Notes under the pieces: model-generated
Told to the model about the DNA's origin: nothing
Seen by the model: only the letters and a program-made list of their open reading frames with translations
Databases searched by the model: none
In this document: positions 10,408 to 22,769 of the stretch, one piece after another
Layout: every line of letters starts with the position of its first letter
Position numbering within the stretch: position 1 is the first letter of the stretch
Origin: Sitta carolinensis
Taxonomy: Eukaryota > Chordata > Aves > Passeriformes > Sittidae
NCBI GenBank assembly: GCA_032173965.1
Contig: JAVUNC010000006.1
Span: 34,381,870-34,445,869 of the forward strand
Reading direction: 5' to 3'
DNA length: 64,000 bases
Translations under genes and position numbers: made by a program

Positions 10408-13400
10408 ACTGCATCTGAGAGATTAAAAACAAAAAGTAAAAGAAGTAGGCACAAGCTCCTCTGGCTTATGAAAAAACCTGCAAGAGGGCCCACCCGCAGA
10501 TGCAAACAAACAGCTTCCACCTCGTGCTTGCCAGAGAACTCTGGCATCGTCAATGTTTGTTTTAGGTTAGAGGCTTCTCGTGGAGGACCACGTACTGCAA
10601 GGCTGAGCTTCAGCAACAGCAAGGGTTAATCAAAACATGTTTTGGATGCCAGGTTATGGTGCAACTTCATCTCCTGCCTGGCCCTAACCAAGAAGCTACT
10701 GTTGAACTGGAGACCTCTTCCCTGTGTTTGCTTTGCTCCTGTTATGTCTGATTAGTGTGAGGCTGTAGGGCGAGACAGACCAGCCCACTGTGCTCATGGC
10801 CTTTACTTTTATGGGTGTTTTTTCACTGCAGAGGGGGCAGTGGAGTGGGGAGGCATTGTGAGCCCATTTCAGAAATAGATAGCAGTTAGATGAGTTGGAT
10901 TATGCCTATTGAGAACCTGCACTATTGTTTCCCTCACTGTTTTCATCAAAACAAAGGCTGAAATAGGGTGTCAGTTCCCAGCTGGGTCTCACCTACATGG
11001 AAAGTAGCACCACGCTTGCCCTAGGAAACACAATAGGAAAGAGCATGGGAAGTTTCTGTTCCCAGCAGAGATGCCTTTGCTGTGAGTAGTAGCCTGAGGT
11101 ATTATGCTAATGAAGTCTCTTGTTACATTACAGTTTGAAAAATAGAGACTGGGTGATATTAGAGATGCTCAGGAAAGTTAAAATTAATTCATTACAACTG
11201 TGATAATCTAATAATCTGAATTATAAAAATATACTATATGCTGATGTGGATGTTTTTTTCAGAAATAATATGGACTTTTCTCACTGTAGCTTATGAGAAT
11301 TTGTCAATTGGTGTCTAACAATAGCCTAGACTCATAGCTCCCAGTCTTGCCAGAAGGGCTAGGGGAAAGGAGGCACAGATCATATAGGTCACAGCTGAGA
11401 AGACTCAAAACAACTCTCATGGCCAACATACCTCAAAGCATATCAGCCTCACCCTGTGTTTCTTATCTAGGATTCTTATCAGACCTTGATTCCCTCTCTG
11501 TAGAGGATTTGAATGGGAAGTGATGCTATTGCGCGACTATTTCCTTTCCTGGCCCCAAAATGGACTTGAGTTGTGATTCTTGGCCATTTTCACCACCAAA
11601 CATTCAGTGCTGTGTATAGTGGGTTGCAGTTTCTGAATCATTCTCTTGCCATAGGCCCAAATTAGGCCAATGTTAACACAGGGCTCTGGCACACAAAGGA
11701 CGGACTGTCCCATTAGTCTGGCCATGCTTGTGAGACAACTCTGTCAGCATCCAGCCTTCATAGACATTTCTAAATAGAATTTTCACTGGGAGTGATATTC
11801 TGTAATATTGGTGATTCAGCCTTAGCTACATTTTATTTCTCAGTATGCTGATATTGATGTTTTTCCCATGTTCTTATGCTTCAGCCTCCTTTCTGTGCAA
11901 AGCCCACCGTGGATCACTGACAAGAGCTGCCTCCATTCTGCTCTCTGCCCCCGATTTCCCATTTCACTGGGACATGCTGAACAATACACTCCAACGGCTT
12001 TTGTGTCCTGATTCCTAGAAGAAAGCATCCTCTGGAGAGCAGCTCACTCGGCCTGAGATGCTCAGGCACAGCGACAGCTGCAGCCTACATGGAGCAGGGG
12101 TGGTATAAATAGCTTGCAAGAAGAGAGGCAGGAAAAATTACACGGTATGGCACTATGGCCAGAGCTGCAGTATTCAGGTTCAGCCTGGTTCTGCAATAAG
12201 CTTTGCTTGAGCCAGCATCAGAGTTATAGTGGGGGGGGGGGGACACACTTAAAATTTCCAGTTTTCCTCATTTGGTAAAATTCATGGTTTTAAATAGTTT
12301 GCAGAAATTTTACTGTAGTACCAGTGACTGTGAGTATTTGAGCTTTATGTTAGTAACTGGCTTAGAAAAAAGCCTATGTATTCTGCAAGTCAGGAACCCT
12401 GGGCTTGCCCAGTTTCACTCATTAGGCTCTGGCAAGGGCCTTGCTCCATATGCCATGTAGCTTTTGGGAACCCTTCTTCCTCTTTCCAGGACAGCTTCAA
12501 CAGGAGGTGTTTTCTCCCCAACTCCCCTCCTTACCCTGCTGATTGAGTGCCTGTCTTTGTGCTGAGGGAGATGTAAGTCCAAACACTCCCAGTCCAGATG
12601 AGACAAGACAAGACTGAACTATCTTATCAGCTGGGTGGAGGCTGTAATTTATGGGCCGTTGTAGCTGGCATGACCTGGGCACATTTGCACACCAAGCCTG
12701 AGAGGACTGCAGCAAAATAGTGCTGAAGTTTCTCAGGCAGGGACCAAGAGTCTAACAAACTCAACGTGAGCATCTCCAGCTGTATGTGATGCTTGGTTTA
12801 TAGGGCACACAAACTCCCCTGCTGACCAGGAGATGCTCAGTGATTTTTAGTGCTTCAAGCCTAATAACCACTGGAAGTACAGATTGCACTCATGAATAGT
12901 CACCTACATTTGCTGGGTTTTCCTGGTGGATTCAGCTGGGTGCCACTGTTGCCTGGAGATTACCATCTGGGAGAGATGAACATTTGTTAACTAAACCCTA
13001 AGCCTTGGGCAGGGAGTGGAAGTGGCACTGAATTTCACTGCTTGCAGGAAAAAAATCCACAGGCTGACGGAGTTGAGAGGTTTCATAAGTTGATACTTGG
13101 ATTTGAGCAATAGTAACCCTCACCCATGACCTCAGCATGGAAATAGAAGCAAACGCTTCCTCCCTAAGGGGAGGCACCTCAGCCTTTGGCTGAGCCACCT
13201 CACTGCTCCACAGCCAGAGGCAAACAAGCTGGGGAAGGGTTGCAACCCACTGGTAGCCACAGCTGGTGACAACTCGTGCCTGTCTCTGCTCTGCATAGCT
13301 CACTATGTCAGAGACACACCGCTTTTGCAGCCAGAACTATGCTGAGGCCATCCCTTAGCAACAAAGCTCTTACACTGCTTTTGCTGCTGCAATGGCTGGA

Positions 13401-16400
13401 GACTGGGCACCTTCTCTACCACTGGATCTGCAAAGTGGTACATAGCAAAGCTGTCCCACAGTGGGTACCTGCAGCAAGGCACTGCACCAGGAGTGCTGCT
13501 TAATGTGAGCTGACCCTGCTGCTATGAAACACTTTTCTGGGTGTCACTCTATACATACACTTATTCTTGAATAATGTTCTGCAAGACACATCTATGTCCT
13601 TCTTGGTTGGCATGGCTTGGCTGCTGGCTGACTGCTGCTGTGGAAATACAAGCTTGATGTCTTAAACTGAATCATTAGAAGCACAACATATAGATAGCAT
13701 CCTAGAGAAACCAGTGTGACACAGCAAAGCCCATCCACCAACCACACCTGAGGAACTGAATACCTGTGAATGATTATAATCTCATGTGAGAATAAGCAGC
13801 TGAATTATTGCCCAGGTCTTATCTGAAAGCCCCAATGACACTGGCAAACTGTGTGAAGGCCATGTTATGATGGTTCCAGTAACTGTCTTCTGATAGTTTC
13901 AGATGTGCTCAAGTCTGGAGCAGCCTGAAAGAATACCACCACAATGATTCCAGTTATTCCATAGCATGGCACTATAGCCAGAGCTCCTGAGAGGAGCAGG
14001 AGCGAGAAAGTCTTTACACATGAGATGCCACCAGCATCTAGATTTATTTACTGACAATGTACGTGCTCCAGGTTGCTCAGCACCATTTACTCCTACATCA
14101 CAGGTCTCCACCACATGATGAAACACAAACCAGGAAGCCTGAGGAAATTTTTAAGTGACAAATATAGTACTTCAACTGTATCGACTGTTTCTTGCACACA
14201 CACAAAGTCCTGTTTCACTGCTGTTATCAGAGCACTTAGGCCTTTATACGCTTGGTATTTACAGTTTTCATGGCTCTAACTAGAAGCTTTATAGGATAAG
14301 ATGGAAGACACTAACAACCACCTTTGTTCACATTTGACCACATTTGTATATCCATGGACAACTATCTGAGGGAGCTCATGCACAGTATCCAGGCTAATAT
14401 CCACATATACTCTCTGCCTGTGGATAGAGGATTACCTGGAATCACTGAACAAGAAACATGCAAGAAATTAATTAAGACACCTTTTAGGAAAAAAAGCTTT
14501 AATTTCATTAGCCCTGTAGGGTGCAAGTATGCCACACCTGGCACACTGTAAACTCTCCATCTATCTTGGTAATGAAAAGCATTTCTTTGTGGAGAACAGA
14601 GCAATCAGCCTGCCTTAATAAATGGAGTGAGATTCCATAGGCCTGCAAGGGAGCCTCCCACTGGCACAGCAGGTGCTGAGGTGCGTTGCCATCCCTGCCC
14701 AACATTTCAAACAGCTTTCTGCAATGGCTGTCATTACAGGAGGCCCTCAAAAGCATGTTGTCCTCGCTGCTGACAGCTGAGTATCCAAAGTAGTGAAATG
14801 CAGGACATCTGCCAGAGGAGCAAGCCCTTCTGAATAAATTAGCATCCACCTGGGATATGAGCTTGGACCTTTTGACTGGCTAAGGGACCATCAAGAGTAC
14901 ACAGGAGCATCCACACCTCACTTTGCAAAAGGCAGGCAGGAAGGCTGGCTGGCTGTGTAGTGTTTTCCATCACCCTAGGCTGGAAAACAATTCTTCTTGC
15001 GTATCATGGAAAGCCACAGGTATTAGTGGGCATGCTGTTGGAAGCAGCCTCTCTTCATGCCCTCACATGCAGATGCCACACTTCTGCATCACTGGAGGAT
15101 GGGAATAGCAGAAAAACAAGTACCCCATATCCAAGGTCTATGTGAAGAGCTGAGCAACTCCTGGCCCCAGAGGTGATCAGCAGTAGTCCTTATGCACACA
15201 ATGAAGGTGTTTCAGGAGAGCACAGGCAGGATCTTCTGAGACATAGCTGCCTTTTATTCAGGCTGTTCTCTCTTGAAGTTGTGAGTCTGCTGCTGGGAGA
15301 GACCTTGGGGTATTGCATCCCTTTTGTCCATTATGGGGCAGCACTGCCTTTCCTTGCTGAAATAATGCATCGGGGTCCTCTGAGCAACAAGCTCTGCAGA
15401 CCTTTCTGGAAAACAGTCCTTCCCACAGGCTTGCATCTTCCTTTGCAGAATTCATTGCTCAGGCTATGGTTCAGATCATGTCTGTAGCCAATGGCTGCTT
15501 CCACTGGCTCAGTGGGAATGCTCACTGCCAGGGAGAGGAGTGAGCTCGCTGAATTTTAATCACATTTTGGCTGCCAGGGCCATGGCCAGGAAAATACTTG
15601 TTTATGTGATTAGAAACAAAATGTGTTACATATATATGGTCTCATCAGCAGTTAGTGCCTGAGTATTGCTGACAATAAACTCCTGGATGAACACAACACA
15701 AATCTCTTGGTTATGATCTCCAGGAGTGCCTTTACCTCTAGGATTCTGATGTTCCCAGACCTTCCAGGAGGGAAAGACACCTCAGCCTGGTTCCTGATGT
15801 ACTGGGGAGCTTACAAGCCCTTGGCAGTAAATGGAGCTGTGAGGAACAGGGAGCCTGTGTGCACCAGGAATAGCTGTGTTTGGTGAGGGAGAGTTCTGCG
15901 TATTCATCATGAGCAACTCAGTGGGAGTCAGCAAGCCACAGTGCTTCACAGGAAGGCCAAACTGGGTTCCTTGTATCTGTGCAATAAGTCAGAGAAAAGG
16001 GATTCATGACAGCCACAAGCTGGGGTTAGATCACTGTTCCCCTTCGAGGATGCCAGGCCTTAGATGAATGTGAGAGTTCAGTGAAAGCTTCAGGATTGCT
16101 CTCTGAGGAGCTCAGACTGAAGCTCTTGGATTGGTGAGGCCAGAGAACAGAGTGAGGCTTAATGGGGTCAGGAAAGGAGCTGGTCCTGGGCAATGTTTTT
16201 ACCTGGCTGCTTGTAACACAGGAAAACCACCAGTGGCCAGACTCCTGCTGCCAAATTCCCACCAGATCTGTGGGGATCTTTGCAAAGCATACAGTGCAAC
16301 CTCCCTCTTAAGGGAGAGTTTGGAAATGCATAACACCTATTCAGCTGTGGCCCAGTTCAATAACTTCCGAGAGTTACACAACCCCATCTGCAGAACACAA

Positions 16401-18192
16401 GTGTTGGGTCGCTGTCCTGCTCTCTTTAATATTATTAACATAGCTTTTACTAAACAAATCTTTAATACAGCCATCTAAAACCAGCCTCCCTTAATGACCC
16501 TGCCTGTTTAAATCTTTTGCAGCTCATCATCTGTCACAAGAGATGCAGTACATTTGGGTTTTTTTGCTGCAAGAACTGGCAACACACTCTGCTTCCTAAA
16601 TCTTCCAAAGTAATGGAGGAATGGAATGCATGCACTCCAGATAAACTGCAGAAAAGCTAAAAATAGGAAAAGCTAACCTCTGAATTTAATTTTTTGCTTT
16701 TCATTTTACTTCTTGGATGTGCTCCCTGTTTTGAGCAGTTGTACTTCCTGTTAGATCAGGCACTAGACAATAGTTTTCCAAGAGCCTGGAGATTAGAGAA
16801 ACTCATAAAACAATTCCACATCCAGCAGCACAAAACTGCTGGCACTCACTGAAAGGTCTGCCCTGGGAGTGGCTTGGGTTGTCTCTCTCCTGTCTGCCTT
16901 CTTTACACTGATATATCACTTAAAAAAAAAAATCTTCCAAGCTGTCTGTTTTTATCTGCTCCTGCTACTTACTGAGCCTCCCTGGTTTTCTCAGGCTGTG
17001 CATCCCTCAGTGTCTTGCTCCCACTCACTGCTGAGATTAATGCTGCATAATATTCCAGAGCTATCACATTCTGATACTTGGAGTTCATTTCGTTCTTTCT
17101 CAAATTCAAATTTATCTTAAAATTAAAAAGGCCCACATAATTGAAAGCCTATGTATCTAAGTGGATACCCATATCCAGCAGCAAGCAGTGGCTGGATGTG
17201 ATGAAGGGGAGGCCATGTCAGATAAAATGGGTGTTCTTTTTGATGTGAAGAAGGTTCTTCAATTCATTTAGGCGTAGGTATGCAACTCACATGCAGTGAA
17301 AAGCCTGCCTAATTTGGAGCACCCAGGAGCTTTGGATTGTCCTCTGCAGGTTTCCTGACCAGGTTAGCAACAGGGCAGGGACTTCACCAGCCCAGAGTCT
17401 GCAGGATGTTAGGAGGCAGATCGGAGGAGCCATCCTGCTTCAGGGACTTTATGTTGGCAACGAGTGATCAGCTGAGGGCAGGCCTGGCTGCTGGACAGTG
17501 GGACAGTGATTCACCCCTTCAGGCTGGCAGCCAGCTAGGAAACAGTCAGGAAATCAGATTTTCACACTTCTCAGGACACAGGCAGGAGGTGGATGAGAAA
17601 CTGGGCAAATATCAGCAGTACGGAGTCAACTGCAGAGTCTCTTGACCCATCTGTCTCCAGCACCAGCAGAGCCATGCTGGAAAATGCACCCTGCTCATGT
17701 CTGTTGGTAAAGGGGCTGGATCTGCCCTTCTGTGCCCCACAAATGAACTGGAGGATTCACCTCCCTCTGCCCAAGCCAAGGGCCATCTTCAGAGCACAGC
17801 AGCTGGTTTCACCACACGTGGATAGAGGAGGCACCTTCTACACACACTAGCACTTCCCTTTGAAACCCATGTTGATCCTTTACCTTTCAATGGAATAAAT
17901 GCCATGAAGCACTACAATGGTAGTTAAAAATGTACTCACATGCTACATCATGGAGGAGTGGGCTAATAAGGTAATGATGACTAACTCCAGTGTTTCAAAC
18001 TGGGGGAACTGAGCTTCCTGAAAGAGTAAATGTGGTGGCCTCTTGCTATTGAAAGTTCCTACATCAGCCCACTTGGGTCCATGTCAGACAGGTTCGCCTG
18101 ACCTACAGAGAAAATGCAGATTTATGTGGTGCAGAACGGCGTTTTTCCTCCTAGAAGGGGCAGTCTCTGTGAGCTGAAGCTGACGAAATCTG
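10408..18192. other. Intergenic, no gene recognised
   Basis: Unique-looking, moderately AT-rich DNA. It holds a G12 run at 12231-12242 and a 20-base near-repeat shared between 12147-12166 and 13966-13985. Open frames of 60-115 codons occur in all frames without coding features. I see no CR1 or LTR fragment here. Confidence 0.5.
12231..12242 (+). repeat. G12 homopolymer
   Basis: Twelve uninterrupted G, flanked by gagttatagt on the left and acacactt on the right. Likely length-polymorphic and error-prone in sequencing. Confidence 0.9.
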
Positions 18193-18238
18193 CTCTGCTT
18201 CATACCTCTTGTGGGCTCTGCTTCATACCTCTTGTGGG
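18193..18238 (+). repeat. 23-bp tandem duplication
   Basis: Two identical adjacent copies of a 23-base unit beginning ctctgcttcatacc (18193-18215 and 18216-18238). The unit is not a multiple of three. Perfect identity implies a recent duplication. Confidence 0.9.
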
Positions 18239-20533
18239 CTGTGCTTGCCTGGACAAAACCTCATTTCTGTGCCTTTCTGGGAAAGGAATCAGCCACCTAT
18301 TCCTGCATGTATTGAACTCAGCTGCCAGCTGCTTTCAGTTTGTTGCAATAAACTCTGGCTGGAGTGAAGTCCAACAGCAACAAGGTCAAAAAGGAGAGAA
18401 GCATTCTGCACCTTGAAGAGAGCTGGGATATTTGCCAAGATTAAGCATAGTTTTTTCTCTATTCAGTCAAGGGACACAGAAGCTTTTCCAGATGCTGTTG
18501 TCCAATTCAGAGTAGCCTTGCCAAAAGCTGTATTCTGGAGGAATCCACTCTGGGCTGAATTTGGACATTAATTTTAGACAAACATTGCGACCTTCTTTAC
18601 AAGGAGAAAACCACTGTGCAATCTGTGTTCAGGCACCCACAAATACAGTGCTTTGAGACATACTGCAGTATGAACAACCCCACCACTGATTCTCCTTCAT
18701 GCTGGTACAGTTGTGGTGCCTTTCACCAACTTGATAGTGTCCAAGTCATTCCAGGGTACAGGAACATCAATGTCCTGTCAGGGGGCTCACTCCACAGTGT
18801 TCCTGTCCCAGTCCTGGCTACTGCAGGAGGTCTTTTCTGTGCCACCAGGGCTTTGAGTCAAGGGAAGGCAGCAACAAGCAGCGTGCCTTGCCCTTTGCTC
18901 TCATGGTTCAGATGCCAGCCTGGATCATTGGCTTCAGGCTTCTCTGCAGAAACACCTCCTGCTTGTTATGGTGAACAGTTTTGCAGTAAGGCCCTGCCAC
19001 TCATTACACACTGCAGTCATTTCTGCTACATGCTTCTGATTAACTTCTCCATAGTGGTGAAAATAATGAATGACTCAGAGTAACAGTGAGAGGAAACCAG
19101 AAACACTTCTTAGTTTTCTGCATGAAGTCTTCTGGGCCATGTCACATCATCCTGATAAAGCCTACAAACCCAGGACACCCTGGTGGCCACGGGTTTACAG
19201 CAATGCAACAACACATCCTGCCCCATTTCCACCTGCATCCACAAATTTGGTCTTTCTTCCTCCCTGCTGCCCACAGTGCCCTGCTCAAGACATTGTTAGG
19301 AAAATCATCTGCTGGCTGACAGCACTGCCTGCCTGCTCAAGGCTGCCTGGAAAGGCTGGTGTTGTAGGCCATCTCAGTGTCATTTGGCAAAATAATGAGG
19401 TCTCCTCAGAAATGCATTTCAAAAGATTACCTGGGCTCGCAGATGAGCTGCCCTCTGGTCACAAACTAATCCTGCTTAGACAAAATTGGGCATAACAGCA
19501 GCGAGAAGGGATATTTCTGATTAAAACTACAGTAAAACCTGATCTGAGAATTCTGTTTTTTACACCTTTTCTAGATACTCGCTTGCTAATTGCTTACTAA
19601 TTATAGAAGATCTTATCACATGTAGACAACATAGAGAATTACATACTTTTTGTAATCCCCTTGCAGAGACATCCAGCAGCCAGTGGCAGAGTAGCCATTG
19701 CCCACACTCAGTGATGCTCAGTGGCAGCTCTCTGTGCCCATTACTCTGAGACATGGTGTCTCACTTGGTAAATCAGACCAAACAGAAATGAAAAAAAGAG
19801 GTTTCAGAAGAAGGACCACAAGTGTCCCCTGGATTTTTTTCCCAAAACCTGGGTTACACCCAATCCTTCAGAATGCAAAGAGATATAGTTGATAATAATT
19901 TTAATTTTTCTTCAAAATAAGGATTTAGAGCCTCTCTCCTAATAATACATTCACTACACATATAGACATTTGCAGACAATAATAGTGTTTCTACTTTTGA
20001 TATGTGATAGAATAATAGAAAGGTTTAGCTAGGAGGAGAGTTGACTTCTCCATGTAAAAGCTGTCACAGTGAAAATAAAAATTAATTCAGCAAACAGCAC
20101 AACTAAACAAATCCTTTGCAGTGGGCTGAGTTGCTTCACTGTGATGACACTTGGGCACCAGTGCCTCTGTGCAGGCAAACTGTTGGGAGCAGCCACAACG
20201 AGCCCAGAGGGTGTGCTGCTGCCATGTGCACCCAAGGGGCTGCCATCATTTGCCCAGGACCACCTCATTTTCCACAGTGTCTGCTGCCCATGCTGTGCCT
20301 GAGGGGCTGGAGCACCAGTGCTGTCAGTTCACCATGCGCAGGGCTCAGCAGGACAGGAGGCACAAAGCCACCTATAACTAAGAATGAAGATCTGCAGCTA
20401 GTGTTATCAGAGCTCCCTGCTAGCCTTTGGTAAATGTGCTCTGCAAACATAAGAAGGAAAATCCATTTTTGTTCCCTTCCCACATCAGTTTAGAGAACCA
20501 GTGGTGTTTCAGTGGGTAAAAAATTAACATTTT
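18239..20533. other. Intergenic, no gene recognised
   Basis: Somewhat GC-richer DNA with overlapping + strand open frames at 18616-19083 and 19070-19495. Their translations show no domain, signal peptide or recognisable family, and the two frames overlap out of phase, so they are treated as chance. Confidence 0.45.
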
Positions 20534-20550
20534 ATACATACATACATACA

Positions 20551-20586
<36 letters not shown>

Positions 20587-20648
20587 CACACACACACACA
20601 TATACATATACATACATATATACATATATACATATATATATATATATG
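20534..20648. repeat. Compound microsatellite (CATA)n, (CA)n, (TA)n
   Basis: About 115 bases of alternating purine-pyrimidine sequence. It starts with about eleven CATA units to roughly 20580, then CA dinucleotides, mixed CATATA, and a TA run ending near 20648. Reading frames through it give Tyr-Ile-His-Thr repeats that are artefacts. Confidence 0.95.
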
Positions 20649-22169
20649 TAATCATATGAAACTCATTCCTTATTATCTACATAATTCTGGGAGGCACAAG
20701 TTCAGTTCATCAGTTTGGTCGAGGACTGCAGACAGCTTTGGGAACCTTGCATGAAGGGTAACATACAAGGAATTGAGTCTGACAACCAAAAAGCTCATTC
20801 AGGGAACATTCAAGGCAGTGAAGATGCATGTTTACAAAGTGAGGTGTGCAGGTGTCCTCCAAATCAACCAGAAAGCTCTGTCTCCTGTCTTTCCACCCCA
20901 CCTTGACTGGGTAGTGCAGGTCCAGCAGTGGCTTTGTTGACACCATGGCAGCTAAGCCCTTTCTCCTCGTTCAGGGATGGAATGAGGCTGAGTATCCAAG
21001 ATTTCACAAAAAATCTTAGTGACACCATGTAGCTTCACCAAAAGATGCAGCTAGTGGGGAGAAGCCATTCTAGGGAGCGTTTCACAGGTTCCCAAGGGAG
21101 CTGGAGCAGGTTTCAGTTCTCAGGGCAGCTCAGTGACAGAAAGACTGGAGGAGATGATTGCCAAACTCTTTTGGGAAGAGGAAGGAAGTAGGAGTAAAGC
21201 TTCCTACTCAGGACAGTGAGACTTGACCCCTGTTCAATTTTCCTATGACTCAAACAGTATTTCTTAAAGCAACCCTCCTTCCAATGACTTAAAAATAGCA
21301 ACAACTGAAGCAGAGGAGACTGCTGACTAATGCTATACTAGAGAATATATCTTTCTCTGGAGAGTAAGTTGGTATTAGTACCAGTTTTGGATACACTAAG
21401 CAGGACTGCCAGGGTTAGCCTGTTGACCTACTCTTCCCATGCAGGCTATCTTCTAAAATATAGAAACGATGACTAAACAGGCCGACTTCAATAAGCAACT
21501 TCGGTAACAACTGTATTCCAATCTACGTTAATGACATTTCTAAGGGATCTACATTTTCAGTTGGAAAAATGTATGGAGTTCTCTGATGAAAAGGACATGA
21601 AAATTACCACTAGAGACCAGAGGCTCTCCTCGAATCAGCTCTAACTGAACAAGGGCACAGCATTTGGAAGAACACCCTATCGTGATGTTGTGTGCCCAGT
21701 GACCACAGCCTTCGGCAAGTCATGGCAAGGAGAGGTTCCCCTGACTGTGAAAAATCTGGACTTTATTTCCAGGCTGAATTTGTTGAGATGGACCTTCCCT
21801 GCTTTTGCTGTTCCTGTGCTCTCACTGGCCAGACTGAGGAACCCTACAATGGTGTGCTCCTGTTGGGAGCACCTGTGAGGGAAAGCTTGATTTAAGCAGA
21901 GGCAAAGCTTCCACTGTAAGCCATTGCTTCCAGGACATTCACCAAACAGACTTTTCCTGTTGTGCTCATCCTACCAAGCAGTCTTGGATGCACTGTATCA
22001 GTAAGCAAATATCCTCCTTCTTCACCAGGTTCCAACTTTTATATTGCCTGCAGATGTGATCAGCACACGGGTCATGTTGATGCCCTTCAGACTGTTGATA
22101 AAAATCATTAAAGATGGGGATCAAGGAACAGGCCCTGTGGACAGATGCAAACCCACCAGAAAAAGAGAC
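20649..22169. other. Intergenic, no gene recognised
   Basis: Unique-looking sequence of mixed composition. No repeat, exon or RNA gene is recognised. Confidence 0.5.
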
Positions 22170-22205
22170 ACCCCCCCCCCCACACACACACACACACACA
22201 CATAC
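22170..22205. repeat. C-run followed by (CA)n microsatellite
   Basis: Eleven C (about 22171-22181) run directly into about eleven CA units, ending at cataca. Confidence 0.9.
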
Positions 22206-22398
22206 AGAAGCATACACATGCAGAGCTCATGCCACAGTCAATGCAGGAGATGAGGCAAGATTCCTCCTCTTGCAGATGACCCAACAGGAAACAAGGCCCA
22301 CCCTGAGTATTGGGGTAGTACCAGTGATGTAACTAGTTTTGTCTTGAAAAAAAAATTTTTTTTTTAAGCATGTCTTTTTATCTGTACCTGGGTCTTAG

Positions 22399-22769
22399 AG
22401 AATCACAGAATCATTTCAGTTGGAAAAGATCCTTAAGGTCATTGAGTCCAACAGTTAACCTAATACTATGAAGTCCAACAATAAACCATGTCCCTAAGTG
22501 CCACACCTACATCTATTTTAAATATCCCCAGAGATGGCAACTCGACCACTTTCCTGGACGGCCTGTTCCAGTGTTTGACAACCCTTTCTGGGAAGAAATT
22601 TTTCCCAATATCCAATGTAAACTTCCCCTGGCACAACTTGGGACCATTTCCTCTTGTCCTATCTCCTGTTACTTGGGAAAAGAGACTGACCCCACATGAA
22701 CACAACCTCCTTTCAGGTAGTTGTAGATAACAATAAGGTCTCCCCTCAGCATACTTTTCTCAAGACTAA
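22399..22769 (-). mobile_element. CR1 LINE 3' fragment, antisense
   Basis: A 5'-truncated non-LTR retrotransposon. In the plus sequence it appears as the reverse complement of a CR1 3' end. It starts with the tail-type agaatcacagaatcat at about 22399, then ttggaaaagatccttaagg, a gtccaac segment, gcctgttccagtgtttgac, and ctcccctcagcatac near the end. The piece covers roughly the last 370 bases of CR1 (end of ORF2 and 3' UTR). It is diverged and has no coding capacity. Long 5' truncation is normal for CR1. The subfamily cannot be fixed by eye. Confidence 0.9.

Noticed and set aside
10835..10855. Possible CTCF site (gcagagggggcagtgg)
   Set aside because: It has two extra G relative to the core spacing AGRKGGCR, so the match is poor.
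18616..19495. Two overlapping + strand open frames of 155 and 141 codons
   Set aside because: Longest frames in non-repeat DNA, but no domain, signal peptide or family resemblance, and they overlap out of phase without splice evidence.
19997..20040. Possible fourth CR1 tail (tagaataatagaaaggttt)
   Set aside because: Only a short resemblance to the antisense CR1 end, with no further matching sequence beyond it.
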